From JAOAPY01 sp038237475 (GTDB lineage: Bacteria > Acidobacteriota > Blastocatellia > Pyrinomonadales > Pyrinomonadaceae): a DNA stretch of 64,000 nt. Made by a program: the position numbers and the translations under genes. The stretch's first letter is position 1. Each line of letters starts with the position of its first letter. Positions 9,066 to 18,510 of this stretch are shown in pieces. The stretch is taken from assembly GCA_038237475.1 (NCBI GenBank), contig JBBRYS010000001.1, positions 248,001-312,000 of the forward strand, read 5' to 3'. The notes under the pieces are model-generated. The model saw only the letters and a list, made by a program, of their open reading frames with translations, ran no database searches and was not told the DNA's origin.

Positions 9066-10775
9066 TTATGCCGGATTTTTCCCAGCATTGACGGTTATTT
9101 CCTCAACAAAGGTCACGCGATTAATTTCATGCAGGGTCGAGAGCCCCGCAAATACTTTCTTCAAAGCCGATTCGCGGAGGCCCCTGAGGCCCTCGGCTTC
9201 AGCGGCCCTTCTAACTTCCGAGCCGGGCCGGCGCTCAACGATCATCTCGCGAATGTTATCGGACAAATCGAGCAACTCATGAATGGCTGTGCGGCCCCGA
9301 TAACCCGTGTGATTACAAGTATCGCAACCGATGCTCGAGTAAAATGTTTCGCCGCTATACTGTTCCGGCTTCAGTCCTGACTCCCGCAACTCTTCCTCAG
9401 CCGGGTGGTAGGGACGCTTGCAGACACTACATAAAAGACGAACCAGTCTTTGGGCCAGGACACAGTTCAAAGACGAGACAAAATTATAAGGCTCGACTCC
9501 CATGTTAAGGAAGCGGCCAATCACGTCAATCACGTTATTGGCGTGCACAGTAGTGAACACCAGGTGCCCGGTTAGGGCCGACTGAATAGCAATCTGTGCA
9601 GTTTCCGTATCGCGGATTTCACCGACCATGATCTTGTCAGGGTCATGACGAAGGATAGAACGAAGACCACGGGCAAATGTTAAGCCTTTCTTCTCATTTA
9701 CTGGTATTTGCGTAATGCCGTGCAGCTGGTACTCAACCGGATCCTCAATCGTAATTATCTTGTCTTCTTCGTTTCTGATTTCGTTCAGCGCAGCGTAAAG
9801 CGTGGTCGTCTTTCCGGATCCGGTCGGCCCAGTTACCAGCACCATGCCGTAGGGTTCGGCAATGTAGCGCCGAAACTTGCGCATATCCTCTTCGGCAAAG
9901 CCCACCACATCCAGATTTAAGTTCTTGAATTCTTCGCTGATCTGCTCCTTATCAAGAATACGAATCACAGCGTCTTCGCCGTGGATGGTGGGCATAATCG
10001 AGACGCGGAAGTCCACGTTGCGCCCTTTGTAACGAACTCTGAATCTGCCGTCCTGAGGCACACGGCGCTCAGCGATATCGAGCTCTGACATAACCTTGAT
10101 GCGGGATATCAGCGTTTGGTGGTAAGCGAGATCGATCGGGTCGACCTTGGCATAGAGCGCGCCATCGATGCGGTACTTGACCTGCACCTCAGTATCGCGC
10201 GTTTCGATGTGGATATCAGAGGCTCGCGATTCCATGGCGTTATAAATGATGGTGTCCACCAGCTTGATGATCGGGGACATATCAGAATCGGTGGCCAGCC
10301 GATCCAGATCCAGCACTTCCTCGCCCTGTTCGGTCTCTCGAACCAGTGAAATGCGAAAGCTCGAGGCAGCTTCCTGCAGCACGCGCTGCGTAGTATCACC
10401 ACGCCGCAACACAACATCGACAGCGCCGGCAGTGGCTACGTAGGGCACGACGCGCCCTTTCAAAGCGCCGGCCAGCTCGTCCAATCGTTCCAGGTCGGTC
10501 GGGTCGGCCATCGCGATGTGCAGTCCCCGCCCATCCCGGCGCAGCGGAACGAACTGGTAACGCACCATTAGATCGACCGGCACTTCGGTAAACAAGTTGT
10601 AGTCGATCGGTGATTCGCCTTCGTGTGGCAGCAGATCGATATAAGGCAGGCGGTAACGGCGAGCCAATTCCCTGGCTGCGTGCACCTCCGGCGGTTCGTG
10701 GTCGGCGGCCACTTGAACCGCAGCCAACTCGCCTACGGACAGGATTTCACCAGGTTCTTCGACTAACTCTTTCAT
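9066..10775 (-). CDS. gspE: Type II secretion / type IV pilus assembly ATPase GspE/PilB
   Basis: The 569-residue protein has the MshEN-type N-terminal domain (about 30-150) and the secretion ATPase domain (about 165-560). Visible motifs are Walker A GPTGSGKTTT, the Asp box with ITIEDPVEY, Walker B IMVGEIRD and the His box LTGHLVFTTVHAN. A zinc-binding tetracysteine (CSVC and CDTC, about residues 450-490) is typical of GspE and PilB. It lies between gspF and gspD on the same strand. It powers pseudopilus assembly from the cytoplasmic face of the inner membrane. Confidence 0.93.
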   Translation of the reverse strand: MKELVEEPGEILSVGELAAVQVAADHEPPEVHAARELARRYRLPYIDLLPHEGESPIDYNLFTEVPVDLMVRYQFVPLRRDGRGLHIAMADPTDLERLDELAGALKGRVVPYVATAGAVDVVLRRGDTTQRVLQEAASSFRISLVRETEQGEEVLDLDRLATDSDMSPIIKLVDTIIYNAMESRASDIHIETRDTEVQVKYRIDGALYAKVDPIDLAYHQTLISRIKVMSELDIAERRVPQDGRFRVRYKGRNVDFRVSIMPTIHGEDAVIRILDKEQISEEFKNLNLDVVGFAEEDMRKFRRYIAEPYGMVLVTGPTGSGKTTTLYAALNEIRNEEDKIITIEDPVEYQLHGITQIPVNEKKGLTFARGLRSILRHDPDKIMVGEIRDTETAQIAIQSALTGHLVFTTVHANNVIDVIGRFLNMGVEPYNFVSSLNCVLAQRLVRLLCSVCKRPYHPAEEELRESGLKPEQYSGETFYSSIGCDTCNHTGYRGRTAIHELLDLSDNIREMIVERRPGSEVRRAAEAEGLRGLRESALKKVFAGLSTLHEINRVTFVEEITVNAGKNPA

Positions 10776-10806
10776 CTTTTTTCAGAATCCGAATCCGGGT
10801 TCGGCC

Positions 10807-12045
10807 CTAGTGGCTACCCCCGATCCCGCCGTTCGAAATTGAACCGATAATAGGCAAATAAATAGCCAGCAGGATGGTCACGACGACCCCGCCCATGACG
10901 ACAAGGATCGCAGGCTCAAGAGTAGTCGTCAACTGCTCGAGGCGCACTTCTGATTCAGCATCGTAAAAGACTGCGACTTCATCCAGCATCTCGCGCAAGC
11001 TACCGGACCTTTCGCCGATCCCGATCATGTCCAGGGCCAGAGGGGGAATCCAGCCGGCCGACTCGAGGCCTTCGGAAAACGAACGACCCTCGCGAATCAT
11101 TGGCAGTATCGCGGAACTGCGACGCCGGAGTTCCCTATTCGTAATTGACTCGGCGGCGATTTCCCATGATTCGACGATGGTGATGCCCCCGGCCAGCAAA
11201 GTAGCTAAGGAGCGGGTCGCCTGGGCCACTGAAAGCTGCACGACAAGATTTCCGGCCAGCGGAACTTTCAGAATAAAAGCATCGAGCGCCTGCTTGCCGG
11301 CGGCGGTGCGCGCCCATATGACAAACAGGACTGAGCCGCCAATAACAAGTGGACCAAACCAGAAGACATTTCCGGCGAGCCAACTCGACAGCCCCACCAC
11401 AATTTTGGTGGGAAGCGGAAGCTCATTACCAAACCCTGAAAATAGTTCGGACATTCGCGGGACTACATAGATGGTCAAAAACGTGACCATCAAGAACGAA
11501 GCAAACAGCAGAAATACAGGGTAAGCCAGCGCTCCGCGAATCTTTCTGCGCAGAGCAACGTTACGTCGCATGTACGTGACATAGCGACTCAAAACATCAT
11601 CAAGTGCGCCCGAACGCTCGCCCGCCAAAATCGAGGCCGTATAAATTCGCGGAAAGATCGGCCCCTGACTGGCAAAGGCTTCAGACAAAGCCATGCCGCC
11701 CCGAATCTGGTCCTCGACATCGCCGAGCACCGTGCGCAGTCGAGCTGACGCTGCTCGCTTTCGCAGCATCGAGATGGCCTGCAGGATTGGAATGCCAGCG
11801 CGAACCAGAGCCGCCAGTTGTTGATTGAAGAGGAGAAAGTCATTCGCCTTGACACGCGGGCTGGCGCCCGGCCGCCCAAAACGAGTCATTGCGGCTACGC
11901 CGGAAGTCTTCGGCGGGGTGACATTGAAGACCCGGAACCCTTCACGCTCAAGATGGGCGCGCGCCTCAATAACTCCTGGCGCCTCAACCGTACGCGTAAT
12001 CACTTCTCCGGCGGGCGTGCCTAAACGACAAATAAACTCAGCCAT
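10807..12045 (-). CDS. gspF: Type II secretion inner-membrane platform protein GspF/PilC
   Basis: The true start is the ATG at 12045 (MAEFICRLG), matching other GspF proteins; the longer frame upstream has no support. The 412-residue product has two repeated T2SSF domains (about 75-200 and 280-400), seen as FNQQLAALVRAGIPILQAI and ATRSLATLLAGGITIVESW, and three membrane helices (about 180-200, 225-250 and 380-405). It is the first gene of the secretion operon, 31 bp before gspE. GspF anchors the ATPase and pseudopilus at the inner membrane. Confidence 0.92.
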   Translation of the reverse strand: MAEFICRLGTPAGEVITRTVEAPGVIEARAHLEREGFRVFNVTPPKTSGVAAMTRFGRPGASPRVKANDFLLFNQQLAALVRAGIPILQAISMLRKRAASARLRTVLGDVEDQIRGGMALSEAFASQGPIFPRIYTASILAGERSGALDDVLSRYVTYMRRNVALRRKIRGALAYPVFLLFASFLMVTFLTIYVVPRMSELFSGFGNELPLPTKIVVGLSSWLAGNVFWFGPLVIGGSVLFVIWARTAAGKQALDAFILKVPLAGNLVVQLSVAQATRSLATLLAGGITIVESWEIAAESITNRELRRRSSAILPMIREGRSFSEGLESAGWIPPLALDMIGIGERSGSLREMLDEVAVFYDAESEVRLEQLTTTLEPAILVVMGGVVVTILLAIYLPIIGSISNGGIGGSH

Positions 12046-12510
12046 TTTTATGAAAGATACCTTCCAGGAACCGGTTCTGGATGCAGACCGGGAAAAAAGT
12101 ATAGCACGCAACCTCTGGCGAAGACTGCTGAATCCCCGCGTCCCTACACGCCGGGTCGAGATGAAAGTTGCACTCGTGACTCGCGGACCCGCTTGATTGT
12201 GATCCAGATCAATCGAGCCCGAGATTATCCACGCAGCGCGCATCCGGAAATTCGCATCTCAATCCGATGGTTAGGGAGCATTCTGTGGGCCCAGCGGCAC
12301 ACTTACTTCTTGCACGCGGCCACGCGCTGATCTACTATGAAACGCGTCGAAAGAACAATCAGGAACAAGCACGCGGCCGTCTCCCTCGCTCGCCGGTTCC
12401 GGTGAAGAATCTTTGCAATCTCTGACAGGTCCAAGACGTCTGGATTGGAATAAGAGTTCTGAGCCCCTTAACCGTCATTTCGGAGCTTCCCAAAAGGAGC
12501 CGCAGGTTAC
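12046..12510. promoter_or_regulatory. Intergenic region between divergent gspF and VWA gene
   Basis: There is no credible gene here. It must hold the promoter of the minus-strand secretion operon and that of the plus-strand VWA gene. I do not see convincing -35/-10 pairs. AAAAGGAG at about 12493-12500 is the ribosome site of the VWA gene. Confidence 0.4.
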
Positions 12511-13524
12511 ATGAGTTCGCATCATCGGCACGCACCAACACCAGCTCTTCTCCTCTGTCTGACCCTCGGCTTGATCGCGCTTCTCTGTTCCATTGATAGC
12601 AAGGCCCAGGAAAAGCCCGTGGGTAACGATCAGGCAACTCCCAGCCCGACCGCCGAGCCCGTGAAAGCAGATAAAGCCGGCCCCATCATCAGCAATACCG
12701 ATCTTGTTACCTTTACCGTTACGGTAACCGACACCTACGGCCGGTACGTCTCAGGTCTAAAACAAAATGCTTTCACCGTGCTCGACGATAAACAGCCGCA
12801 GAACATCTCGTTCTTCAGCGATGACGATGCGCCGGTTTCGGTGGGAGTGATTTTTGATGTTTCCGGCTCAATGAGCGGCGACAAGCTCAAGCGCGCACGC
12901 GAAGCTCTTTCGCGATTCATCCAAACCAGCCATAACTCCGACGAGTACTTTTTGATTGCCTTTAACTCGCGCGCGCAGTTACTGCTGGACAAGACGCGTG
13001 ACGGTAACGCCGTGCTTGATAAGCTCACCTTTGTGCAGACCCGCAACAACACTGCGCTCTACGACGCCTGCTACCTCGGAGTAGAAAAAGTACAGCGCGG
13101 TGCGCATCCCAAGCGCGCGCTACTTTTGATAAGCGATGGCCAGGACAATGACTCTCGCTATACGTTCAGCGAAGTGCGCCGGCTCTTGAAAGAATCCGAC
13201 GTCGTGCTATATGGAATCGGCATCCTCAGCGGCAGCGATGCCGGCAGTGGCTTGGGCATGGAGGGTCAGGGCATTCTTGACGAACTGGCAAATGTTTCAG
13301 GTGGCAAAGCTTTCTTTCCGCGCACGGCCGCGGAGATGGATGACATTTTCGAGCAGATCGCCCTCGAGTTGCGGCATCAGTATTCGATTGGATACACGCC
13401 ACCTAACTTTGTAAATGACGGCAAGTGGCACCGCATTAAGGTTAAGGTCACACCACCGCGAGGCCTGCCCCGTTTGTTTGTGCGGAGCAAAGATGGCTAC
13501 TACTCGCTGGTGGCCCCAAAGTAG
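12511..13524 (+). CDS. Exported VWFA-related protein, acidobacterial type
   Basis: The 337-residue protein starts at an ATG 11 bases after AAGGAG. It has a signal peptide (1-33, ending SKAQ), a short Pro-rich linker, then a beta-strand domain with TFTVTVTDTYGRYVSGL (about 68-105). A von Willebrand A domain follows (about 110-300) with the metal site DVSGSMSG and later Asp/Thr ligands around LLLISDGQDN. The domain order matches the VWFA-related family that is abundant in Acidobacteriota. It is probably periplasmic or cell-surface. The partner is unknown. A second member follows directly. Confidence 0.85.
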   Translation: MSSHHRHAPTPALLLCLTLGLIALLCSIDSKAQEKPVGNDQATPSPTAEPVKADKAGPIISNTDLVTFTVTVTDTYGRYVSGLKQNAFTVLDDKQPQNISFFSDDDAPVSVGVIFDVSGSMSGDKLKRAREALSRFIQTSHNSDEYFLIAFNSRAQLLLDKTRDGNAVLDKLTFVQTRNNTALYDACYLGVEKVQRGAHPKRALLLISDGQDNDSRYTFSEVRRLLKESDVVLYGIGILSGSDAGSGLGMEGQGILDELANVSGGKAFFPRTAAEMDDIFEQIALELRHQYSIGYTPPNFVNDGKWHRIKVKVTPPRGLPRLFVRSKDGYYSLVAPK

Positions 13525-13810
13525 CTCGCGGTCCCAGCAACGAATCGCTCGCATCAAGCATCCCTGTGGTGTGCGCAGTGTACGCCGTTTTTCGCGACGC
13601 TGTTTGCCCCAGCCGGCGAGAAGCAAAGAACCAGGGTCAGCGCCACGCTTTCCTCCCTGTTCAGTTCAGGGTAGCGCGGCGTTTCGCATTCTCAGGGCCA
13701 TCGATCTAAACTATTTCCGTCCCAGGGAGCTAAATTCGCGGCGGCGAACAAACCGGCGGCTAAACCACCGCATCTACTACTCGTTTTCACTTTTGGAAAA
13801 CTATTCGGGA

Positions 13811-15115
13811 ATGAATTTGAATAAAAGTAATCTACGCTTAGCCCGCCGTCCGGCGTTTGTCACCGCCCTGCTCTTAATGCTCGGTGGGCTGCTGGTTACT
13901 ACTCAATACAGCGCCGCAAGGACACAGGACGGACGACCTCGACGAACGGCGCAAACAACACCAGTCCCGCCGCAGAGGCCAACACCATCCCCGACGCCTG
14001 TAAAGTCCGCGAGTCCGCTACCAGTGCGTGCAGCTACCGCAACGCCGACTCCGGTGCCGGCAACCACAGGCGATGGGCGTCCGAAACTTGGCGACGCGCC
14101 GCCGCCACCAAAACTCAGACCCAAGCCAACACCTACGCCTCCCACTGAGATCGATCCGGACAGCACCATCACTATCGACACTCAACTGGTGAGCTTGAGC
14201 GTGCGCGTCATCGATCGAAATAACAAACCAATCGACAACGTGCAGAAGTCTGACTTTCACGTTTTTGAAGACGGCGTGTTGCAGCCCATTGAATCCTTCA
14301 CTAAAGAAGAGGTGCCGATCAGCTATGGCCTGGCTGTCGATACTTCCCTTTCGCTGCGCAATCAATTGCAAAGTGTGATTGATGCGGCCAAGACGATTAT
14401 CAACAGCAATAAGCGCGGTGACGAGACATTCATCGAACGGTTTGTCAGCAGTGACAAAATAAACATCGAGAAGGAGTTCACGGCGAGCAAAGATGATCTC
14501 TTTGAGGCCGTAGACAATCTTTATCTCGAAGGTGGTCAAACCGCGGTGATCGACGGCGTTTACCTCGCGGCTGAGCATGTCGCGGAATACCGCAAGGGCG
14601 ACGACAGTGATCGGAGGCGGCGTGCCCTGATTGTGATCACAGACGGCGAGGACCGCCACAGTTTCTATACCGAGGCACAGTTATTTCAACGCCTGCGTGA
14701 AGAGGACGTGCAGATCTATTTGATTGGGTTTGTTAATGAACTCGACAAGGACTCTGGATTTATTAAGAAGAGTACCAGGGACAAAGCGATGAACCTGCTC
14801 AGTAGGATGGCCACAGAAACTGGCGGGCGCGCTTTCTTTCCAAAGTCCATCTCTGAAATGCCCGAGATAGCGACTGCCATTGTGCGCGACCTCCGCACGC
14901 AGTATGTACTGTCTTACAACCCGACGAACAAGGCGCACGACGGCTCCTATCGTGCCGTGCGTGTCACAGTCGATGAAGGACCCAACCGCGATAAACGCAT
15001 TGCGCTGACGCGGGCAGGTTATGTCTCTCGACGTGAGGGTGCGGCACCGGTTCGGCCGCCAGCCAATCGCACAGGCGTCACTCGCCCGCCCGCCGGGGCG
15101 GCCAAATCACCTTAA
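13811..15115 (+). CDS. Exported VWFA-related protein, acidobacterial type (paralogue)
   Basis: The open frame extends back into the previous gene, but the real start is the ATG at 13811 (MNLNKSNLR), which leads into a signal peptide. The 434-residue protein has a Pro/Thr-rich stretch (about 45-115), a leading beta domain (LVSLSVRVIDRNNKPIDNV), and a VWA domain with the MIDAS-like VDTSLSLRNQ and the strand ALIVITDGEDRHS. The Pro-rich tail suggests passage through or attachment to the envelope. It lies 286 bp downstream of its paralogue; that gap shows nothing else. Confidence 0.83.
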   Translation: MNLNKSNLRLARRPAFVTALLLMLGGLLVTTQYSAARTQDGRPRRTAQTTPVPPQRPTPSPTPVKSASPLPVRAATATPTPVPATTGDGRPKLGDAPPPPKLRPKPTPTPPTEIDPDSTITIDTQLVSLSVRVIDRNNKPIDNVQKSDFHVFEDGVLQPIESFTKEEVPISYGLAVDTSLSLRNQLQSVIDAAKTIINSNKRGDETFIERFVSSDKINIEKEFTASKDDLFEAVDNLYLEGGQTAVIDGVYLAAEHVAEYRKGDDSDRRRRALIVITDGEDRHSFYTEAQLFQRLREEDVQIYLIGFVNELDKDSGFIKKSTRDKAMNLLSRMATETGGRAFFPKSISEMPEIATAIVRDLRTQYVLSYNPTNKAHDGSYRAVRVTVDEGPNRDKRIALTRAGYVSRREGAAPVRPPANRTGVTRPPAGAAKSP

Positions 15116-15178
15116 AGCCGGCGCTGTTTCACACCGCGAACTCTGCGAAAGAGCAAGAGCGTTCCCTTTGACCTTTGT

Positions 15179-15192
15179 AGACGCAGGCGTCT
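15179..15192. repeat. Small palindrome between convergent genes
   Basis: AGACGC and GCGTCT are separated by AG, inside TTGTAGACGCAGGCGTCT. It sits between a plus-strand stop at 15115 and a minus-strand stop at 15194. It resembles the start of the palindrome at 16652 and may belong to the same REP-like family or act as a terminator stem. Confidence 0.35.
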
Positions 15193-15193
15193 C

Positions 15194-16099
15194 TCAGGTC
15201 TGCTTACGCCCATTTTCCATGGTCCATTGTTCCAGGGCTTTGACGTTGTTCACCAATTGTTCCATCTGCTGATCTCGCCCCACGCTCTTACGCAGCATAT
15301 CTTCCAACATCAGTTCGCTTTTCAGATTGACCTTGAAATCCTGTTCCGCAGCCAGCCGATCTTTTTCAGCAGCCCGGTTCTGAGACATCATTATTACCGG
15401 TGCCTGTAAGGCCGCGGTCATGGATAGCATCAGATTTAAAAGAATGTAGGGATAGGGATCGAACTGCGCGCCGTTTTCACCCTTTCCGTAATAAGCTAGC
15501 ACGAAACTATTCACGGTCATCCAGATGAGCAGAGCCCCGCAATACAGAAAGATGAAGGTCCAGGAACCGCCAAATGAAGCCACCCTATCGGCGATGCGCT
15601 GGCCGAGCGTCGAAGTCTGCTCCATCTCCTGGTTGATATTGCGAGAAACACGTTGCGACACGAGCATATTAGTCTGCCGCATACGCGTGCCAATCTCGCA
15701 GATGACGTCTATGGCGACATCAGGATGGCCCATCAGAAACTGCTGGAAGTCATCGCTGCTCAGGCGATGCAGATGGGTATCGGTCATCGCGGTCGCACTG
15801 GTTGAGCGGGCGCCGCGATCCAGCACCGCCAACTCGCCAAAGAACTCGCCGGACTTCAACTCGGCCAGGGTGACCTCCTTCACGTCTTCATCCATCACCC
15901 AGATGCGTACGGTGCCGGTCTCGACCACATACAACGCATCGCCTCGATCGCGTTCGCTGAAGATCACGTCGCCGGCCTTGTAGTCAACCTGATCTACTTC
16001 TTCGGCCAGCACTTCGAGTTCGGCCGGCGTCAATCGTTTGAAAAGCGGCACACGAGAAAGACTTGCGGCTTCTTCGCTTAGATTCATCTCAGCAGCCAT
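15194..16099 (-). CDS. Cyclic-nucleotide-binding domain plus DUF1003 membrane protein
   Basis: The 301-residue protein has a cNMP-binding domain at about residues 15-135, with the phosphate-cassette-like LKSGEFFGELAVLDRGARS (Gly-Glu and Arg visible). A DUF1003 region follows at about 165-260 with two membrane helices and the family signature FDPYPYILLNLMLSM followed by QNRAAEKDR. A coiled tail ends the protein. DUF1003 proteins are membrane proteins of unknown role. The fused sensor domain suggests gating or regulation by a nucleotide or similar ligand. It is probably at the inner membrane. Confidence 0.8.
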   Translation of the reverse strand: MAAEMNLSEEAASLSRVPLFKRLTPAELEVLAEEVDQVDYKAGDVIFSERDRGDALYVVETGTVRIWVMDEDVKEVTLAELKSGEFFGELAVLDRGARSTSATAMTDTHLHRLSSDDFQQFLMGHPDVAIDVICEIGTRMRQTNMLVSQRVSRNINQEMEQTSTLGQRIADRVASFGGSWTFIFLYCGALLIWMTVNSFVLAYYGKGENGAQFDPYPYILLNLMLSMTAALQAPVIMMSQNRAAEKDRLAAEQDFKVNLKSELMLEDMLRKSVGRDQQMEQLVNNVKALEQWTMENGRKQT

Positions 16100-16150
16100 A
16101 CTTTTTTCCTCTCAATTCTTAGAAACGTTTAAGTTCTTAACCTGGCACGA

Positions 16151-16513
16151 TCAGGTTAGTAAACGGCTCAGGAAGTCTTCATTGACGGCAAACGGATCCG
16201 TCGGAGGTTCAGCCACGGTCGAAGATTCGACCGCTGCCACCAACTCCCAAACGGCCTCGCCCAACTCCTCGTCGCTCGTGTTTATCTCAATACATGAGGG
16301 CGAATCAAAGGGTGTCATGAATAGGTAACGGGGCGTCGAACGATCGCTGAGGGGCGCGCTCGGCCCCAGGATTAGGAGATTATTATTCCACCGCGCATAA
16401 CGGTGGGCCGATCCGAGCTGACGCTCCCAATGAAGTTCTGCAGCCGCAGTCAACGATTTCAGCTTTGAGATTAAAGCTCGCAGCTTATCAGTACTGGCAG
16501 GGTCACGAGACAT
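16151..16513 (-). CDS. Hypothetical small protein
   Basis: I choose the ATG at 16513 because AAGGAGG sits 8 bases before it. The 120-residue product is soluble with no signal peptide. It begins with a helical part (LRALISKLKSLTAAAELHW) and ends acidic (VAEPPTDPFAVNEDFLSRL). I do not recognise the family. It lies 51 bp behind the end of the cNMP/DUF1003 gene's start region on the same strand and may be expressed with it. Confidence 0.6.
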   Translation of the reverse strand: MSRDPASTDKLRALISKLKSLTAAAELHWERQLGSAHRYARWNNNLLILGPSAPLSDRSTPRYLFMTPFDSPSCIEINTSDEELGEAVWELVAAVESSTVAEPPTDPFAVNEDFLSRLLT

Positions 16514-16651
16514 CAAATACCTCCTTGACTAATGCGTTAATTTTTAACGGAGATTAGCACTTTTTTTCAGAAAACAAGAGATCTGGCCCGTCCGCCTCGC
16601 CGAGCGTTACCAAGGAACCAGAGTGCCGCCTGCGCTCGAGTTTTTCTGAGC

Positions 16652-16682
16652 CTTGTAGACCGCCGGTAAGCGGTACGCTACA
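16652..16682. repeat. REP-like palindrome in a 315-bp gene-free stretch
   Basis: TTGTAG-ACCGC and GCGGT-ACG-CTACAA form a near-perfect stem around CGGTAA. The stretch 16514-16828 holds no credible gene. A related sequence with the same GGCGGTAC-CTA core occurs at 24602-24627. The pair looks like copies of a dispersed palindromic repeat. Confidence 0.5.
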
Positions 16683-16828
16683 AGCGAGGACACCAGGGCT
16701 ACAGGTCCGCCGAGTCATTTTTTAGCATACTTTTTAACCGGTTGCTTACTGGTGTGGCGTTTCTCGGCTTCCTCGATTGAGTGACTGGCGGTTAGCTCCG
16801 AATCCTTCCTGGCCATCATTACTAATTT

Positions 16829-17185
16829 TTAGAAATGCTTATGCAGCGTCTCAATTTCTTCTTCTGTTAAATCCTCGACGTCGATCAAACGGTTGCTGGC
16901 TCCTTCCAACGCAGCCACGATCTCGTTCAGCTTCAGATGGATCGCCAGGGCATCCTTGTTTTGACTGCGCTGGATGAGGAAGACCATGAGAAAGGTAACG
17001 ATGGTAGTACCGGTGTTGATGACCAACTGCCACGTGTCCGAGAAGTGAAAGATGGGACCGGTGACTATCCAGATCAGGACCACCGACAAAGCGATGATAA
17101 ATGCAGCCGAAGTGCCGGTTGCCTCCGTCACCTTCACCGAAAAACGTTCAAGCACTTGACTGAGAACATTGCCTTGCTTTGCCAT
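16829..17185 (-). CDS. Low-affinity iron permease family membrane protein
   Basis: The 118-residue protein has two membrane helices (about 25-47 and 52-72). They are followed by VFLIQRSQNKDALAIHLKLNEI, the conserved cytoplasmic segment of the Iron_permease (PF04120) family, and an acidic tail (DLTEEEIETLHKHF). The length fits bacterial members. The ATG at 17185 follows AAAGGGGAT. Despite the family name, transport has not been shown for most bacterial homologues, so the function is open. Confidence 0.8.
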   Translation of the reverse strand: MAKQGNVLSQVLERFSVKVTEATGTSAAFIIALSVVLIWIVTGPIFHFSDTWQLVINTGTTIVTFLMVFLIQRSQNKDALAIHLKLNEIVAALEGASNRLIDVEDLTEEEIETLHKHF

Positions 17186-17252
17186 TGCTTGTTATCCCCT
17201 TTGAAATTCCGGTTCGTTAACAGACCAAAGCCGTTTGCTCAAAAACGCTGGC

Positions 17253-18065
17253 TCAAAAATCGATTGAAATCCCGAGCTGCACACCCAGACTTGGACTCGC
17301 CGCGAGTTTGCCGGCCACTATTCCGAAATCAAATGAGGCCTTTTTCTTAAACTGATAATTGCCGCCCACCAGGCTCTGCAACCGGCCCTTGCCAAGCTGA
17401 AAATTTCCGGTCACCGCGCCGGTTAATTCCACACCAAGCTGAAGACTGGGCTTAACTTGTCTGACCAGTGAACCGCCGCCGGTAAAAACGGTGCCCCTGC
17501 TCTTCAACCCGACCACACCGGTTGTTTCATTTCCGGAAAAGAGGACGCCGCCGTTCAGACGCAATTTGGTAGTACGATCAAGCGATCTTTGGAGAATGCC
17601 GTTCAGGTAATAATCCGCTAGACCGGAACCGAGTTGCCGGGTCGTATCGCCGGTAGGCAGTTCGACATTAAAAGTGACAGCCAGGGCCGGCATTCGCGAG
17701 TTGTCGTTTTCTCTGACGAAGTTGTACTTAACGGAGAGGTTTGTATCACCCAGACCGGAGACTCGTCGACGCAGGGTACCGGTAGTGCTGTAGATGGTTA
17801 GCAGCGGGAAATCGATCCCGATTTCCAGGCGATCAAGCAGCCCGTAATCAAGCTCAGAATCAGCCGTATTCTGTTTGCGATTTGGAAATGAAGAATGCTG
17901 CAGCAGGTCGAACTCGTTGCTGAATTCGAAATGGAAATGGTGTTTCGGAGTGGTCTCCGCGTCATCAGTTACGAAGGGCTGCTGACCGTTGGCGAGTGAG
18001 GCGAGCAGCAACAATAAGACGCAAGCAGAAATACTACGAGAGCCTATGGCTTTGCAGTTACGCAT
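17253..18065 (-). CDS. Probable outer-membrane beta-barrel protein (phenol MetA / transporter-like)
   Basis: The 270-residue precursor has a signal peptide (1-28, ending ANGQ). Alternating hydrophobic strands run to a C-terminal Phe (GVQLGISIDF), a typical outer-membrane barrel ending. The start QPFVTDDAETTPKHHFHFE and the segment VKYNFVRENDNS...PTGD resemble the MetA-pathway/transporter family. It begins only 22 bp after the stop of a BMC shell gene on the same strand, so it may be the last gene of the microcompartment operon. A role in substrate entry is a guess. Confidence 0.65.
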   Translation of the reverse strand: MRNCKAIGSRSISACVLLLLLASLANGQQPFVTDDAETTPKHHFHFEFSNEFDLLQHSSFPNRKQNTADSELDYGLLDRLEIGIDFPLLTIYSTTGTLRRRVSGLGDTNLSVKYNFVRENDNSRMPALAVTFNVELPTGDTTRQLGSGLADYYLNGILQRSLDRTTKLRLNGGVLFSGNETTGVVGLKSRGTVFTGGGSLVRQVKPSLQLGVELTGAVTGNFQLGKGRLQSLVGGNYQFKKKASFDFGIVAGKLAASPSLGVQLGISIDF

Positions 18066-18087
18066 GCGCTGCGCTGTTTCAGGGCCG

Positions 18088-18411
18088 CTACTTCGATGGC
18101 ACCGAGCCGCTGATTTTCTTTTTGGTTGTCTCGCCGGTGTGCAGGACCGGAATTCCCAGATCGACTTCGACGTGCAGTCGAGGGATCACATGCGTAGCTA
18201 CGACCTCGCCCACGCGCTTGGCTGCCGCGGCTCCCGCGTCAACGGCGCTGCGAACCGCCGCGACGTCGCCGCGCACAATTGCCGTTACCAGTCCGGCGTC
18301 AATCTTTTCCCAGCCAACCAGGTGAACGTTCGCGGACTTGACCATGGCATCAGCTGCCTCGATCATCGCGACCAGCCCACGGCATTCAACCATCCCCAGT
18401 GCTTCTTCCAT
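18088..18411 (-). CDS. BMC-H hexameric microcompartment shell protein
   Basis: The start is the ATG at 18411 with AGGAGAGTAGCC before it. The 107-residue protein is a single BMC domain: MEEALGMVECRGLVAMIEAADAM at the start (read as two halves), then VGWEKIDAGLVTAIVRGDVAAV and VATHVIPRLHVEV. These match PduA/EutM-type hexamers. A basic tail (TTKKKISGSVPSK) follows. It is the last shell gene of the operon. A second BMC-H lies at the operon's front. These tile the facets of the protein shell. Confidence 0.93.
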   Translation of the reverse strand: MEEALGMVECRGLVAMIEAADAMVKSANVHLVGWEKIDAGLVTAIVRGDVAAVRSAVDAGAAAAKRVGEVVATHVIPRLHVEVDLGIPVLHTGETTKKKISGSVPSK

Positions 18412-18510
18412 GGCTACTCTCCTGACGCTGCAATCGCTTCCCTTGATTGGAGCGGGCATATCATACTGCGTGCGGTCTGCCTGCGCTAACTATTTCGCCT
18501 TTAGCGAGCT

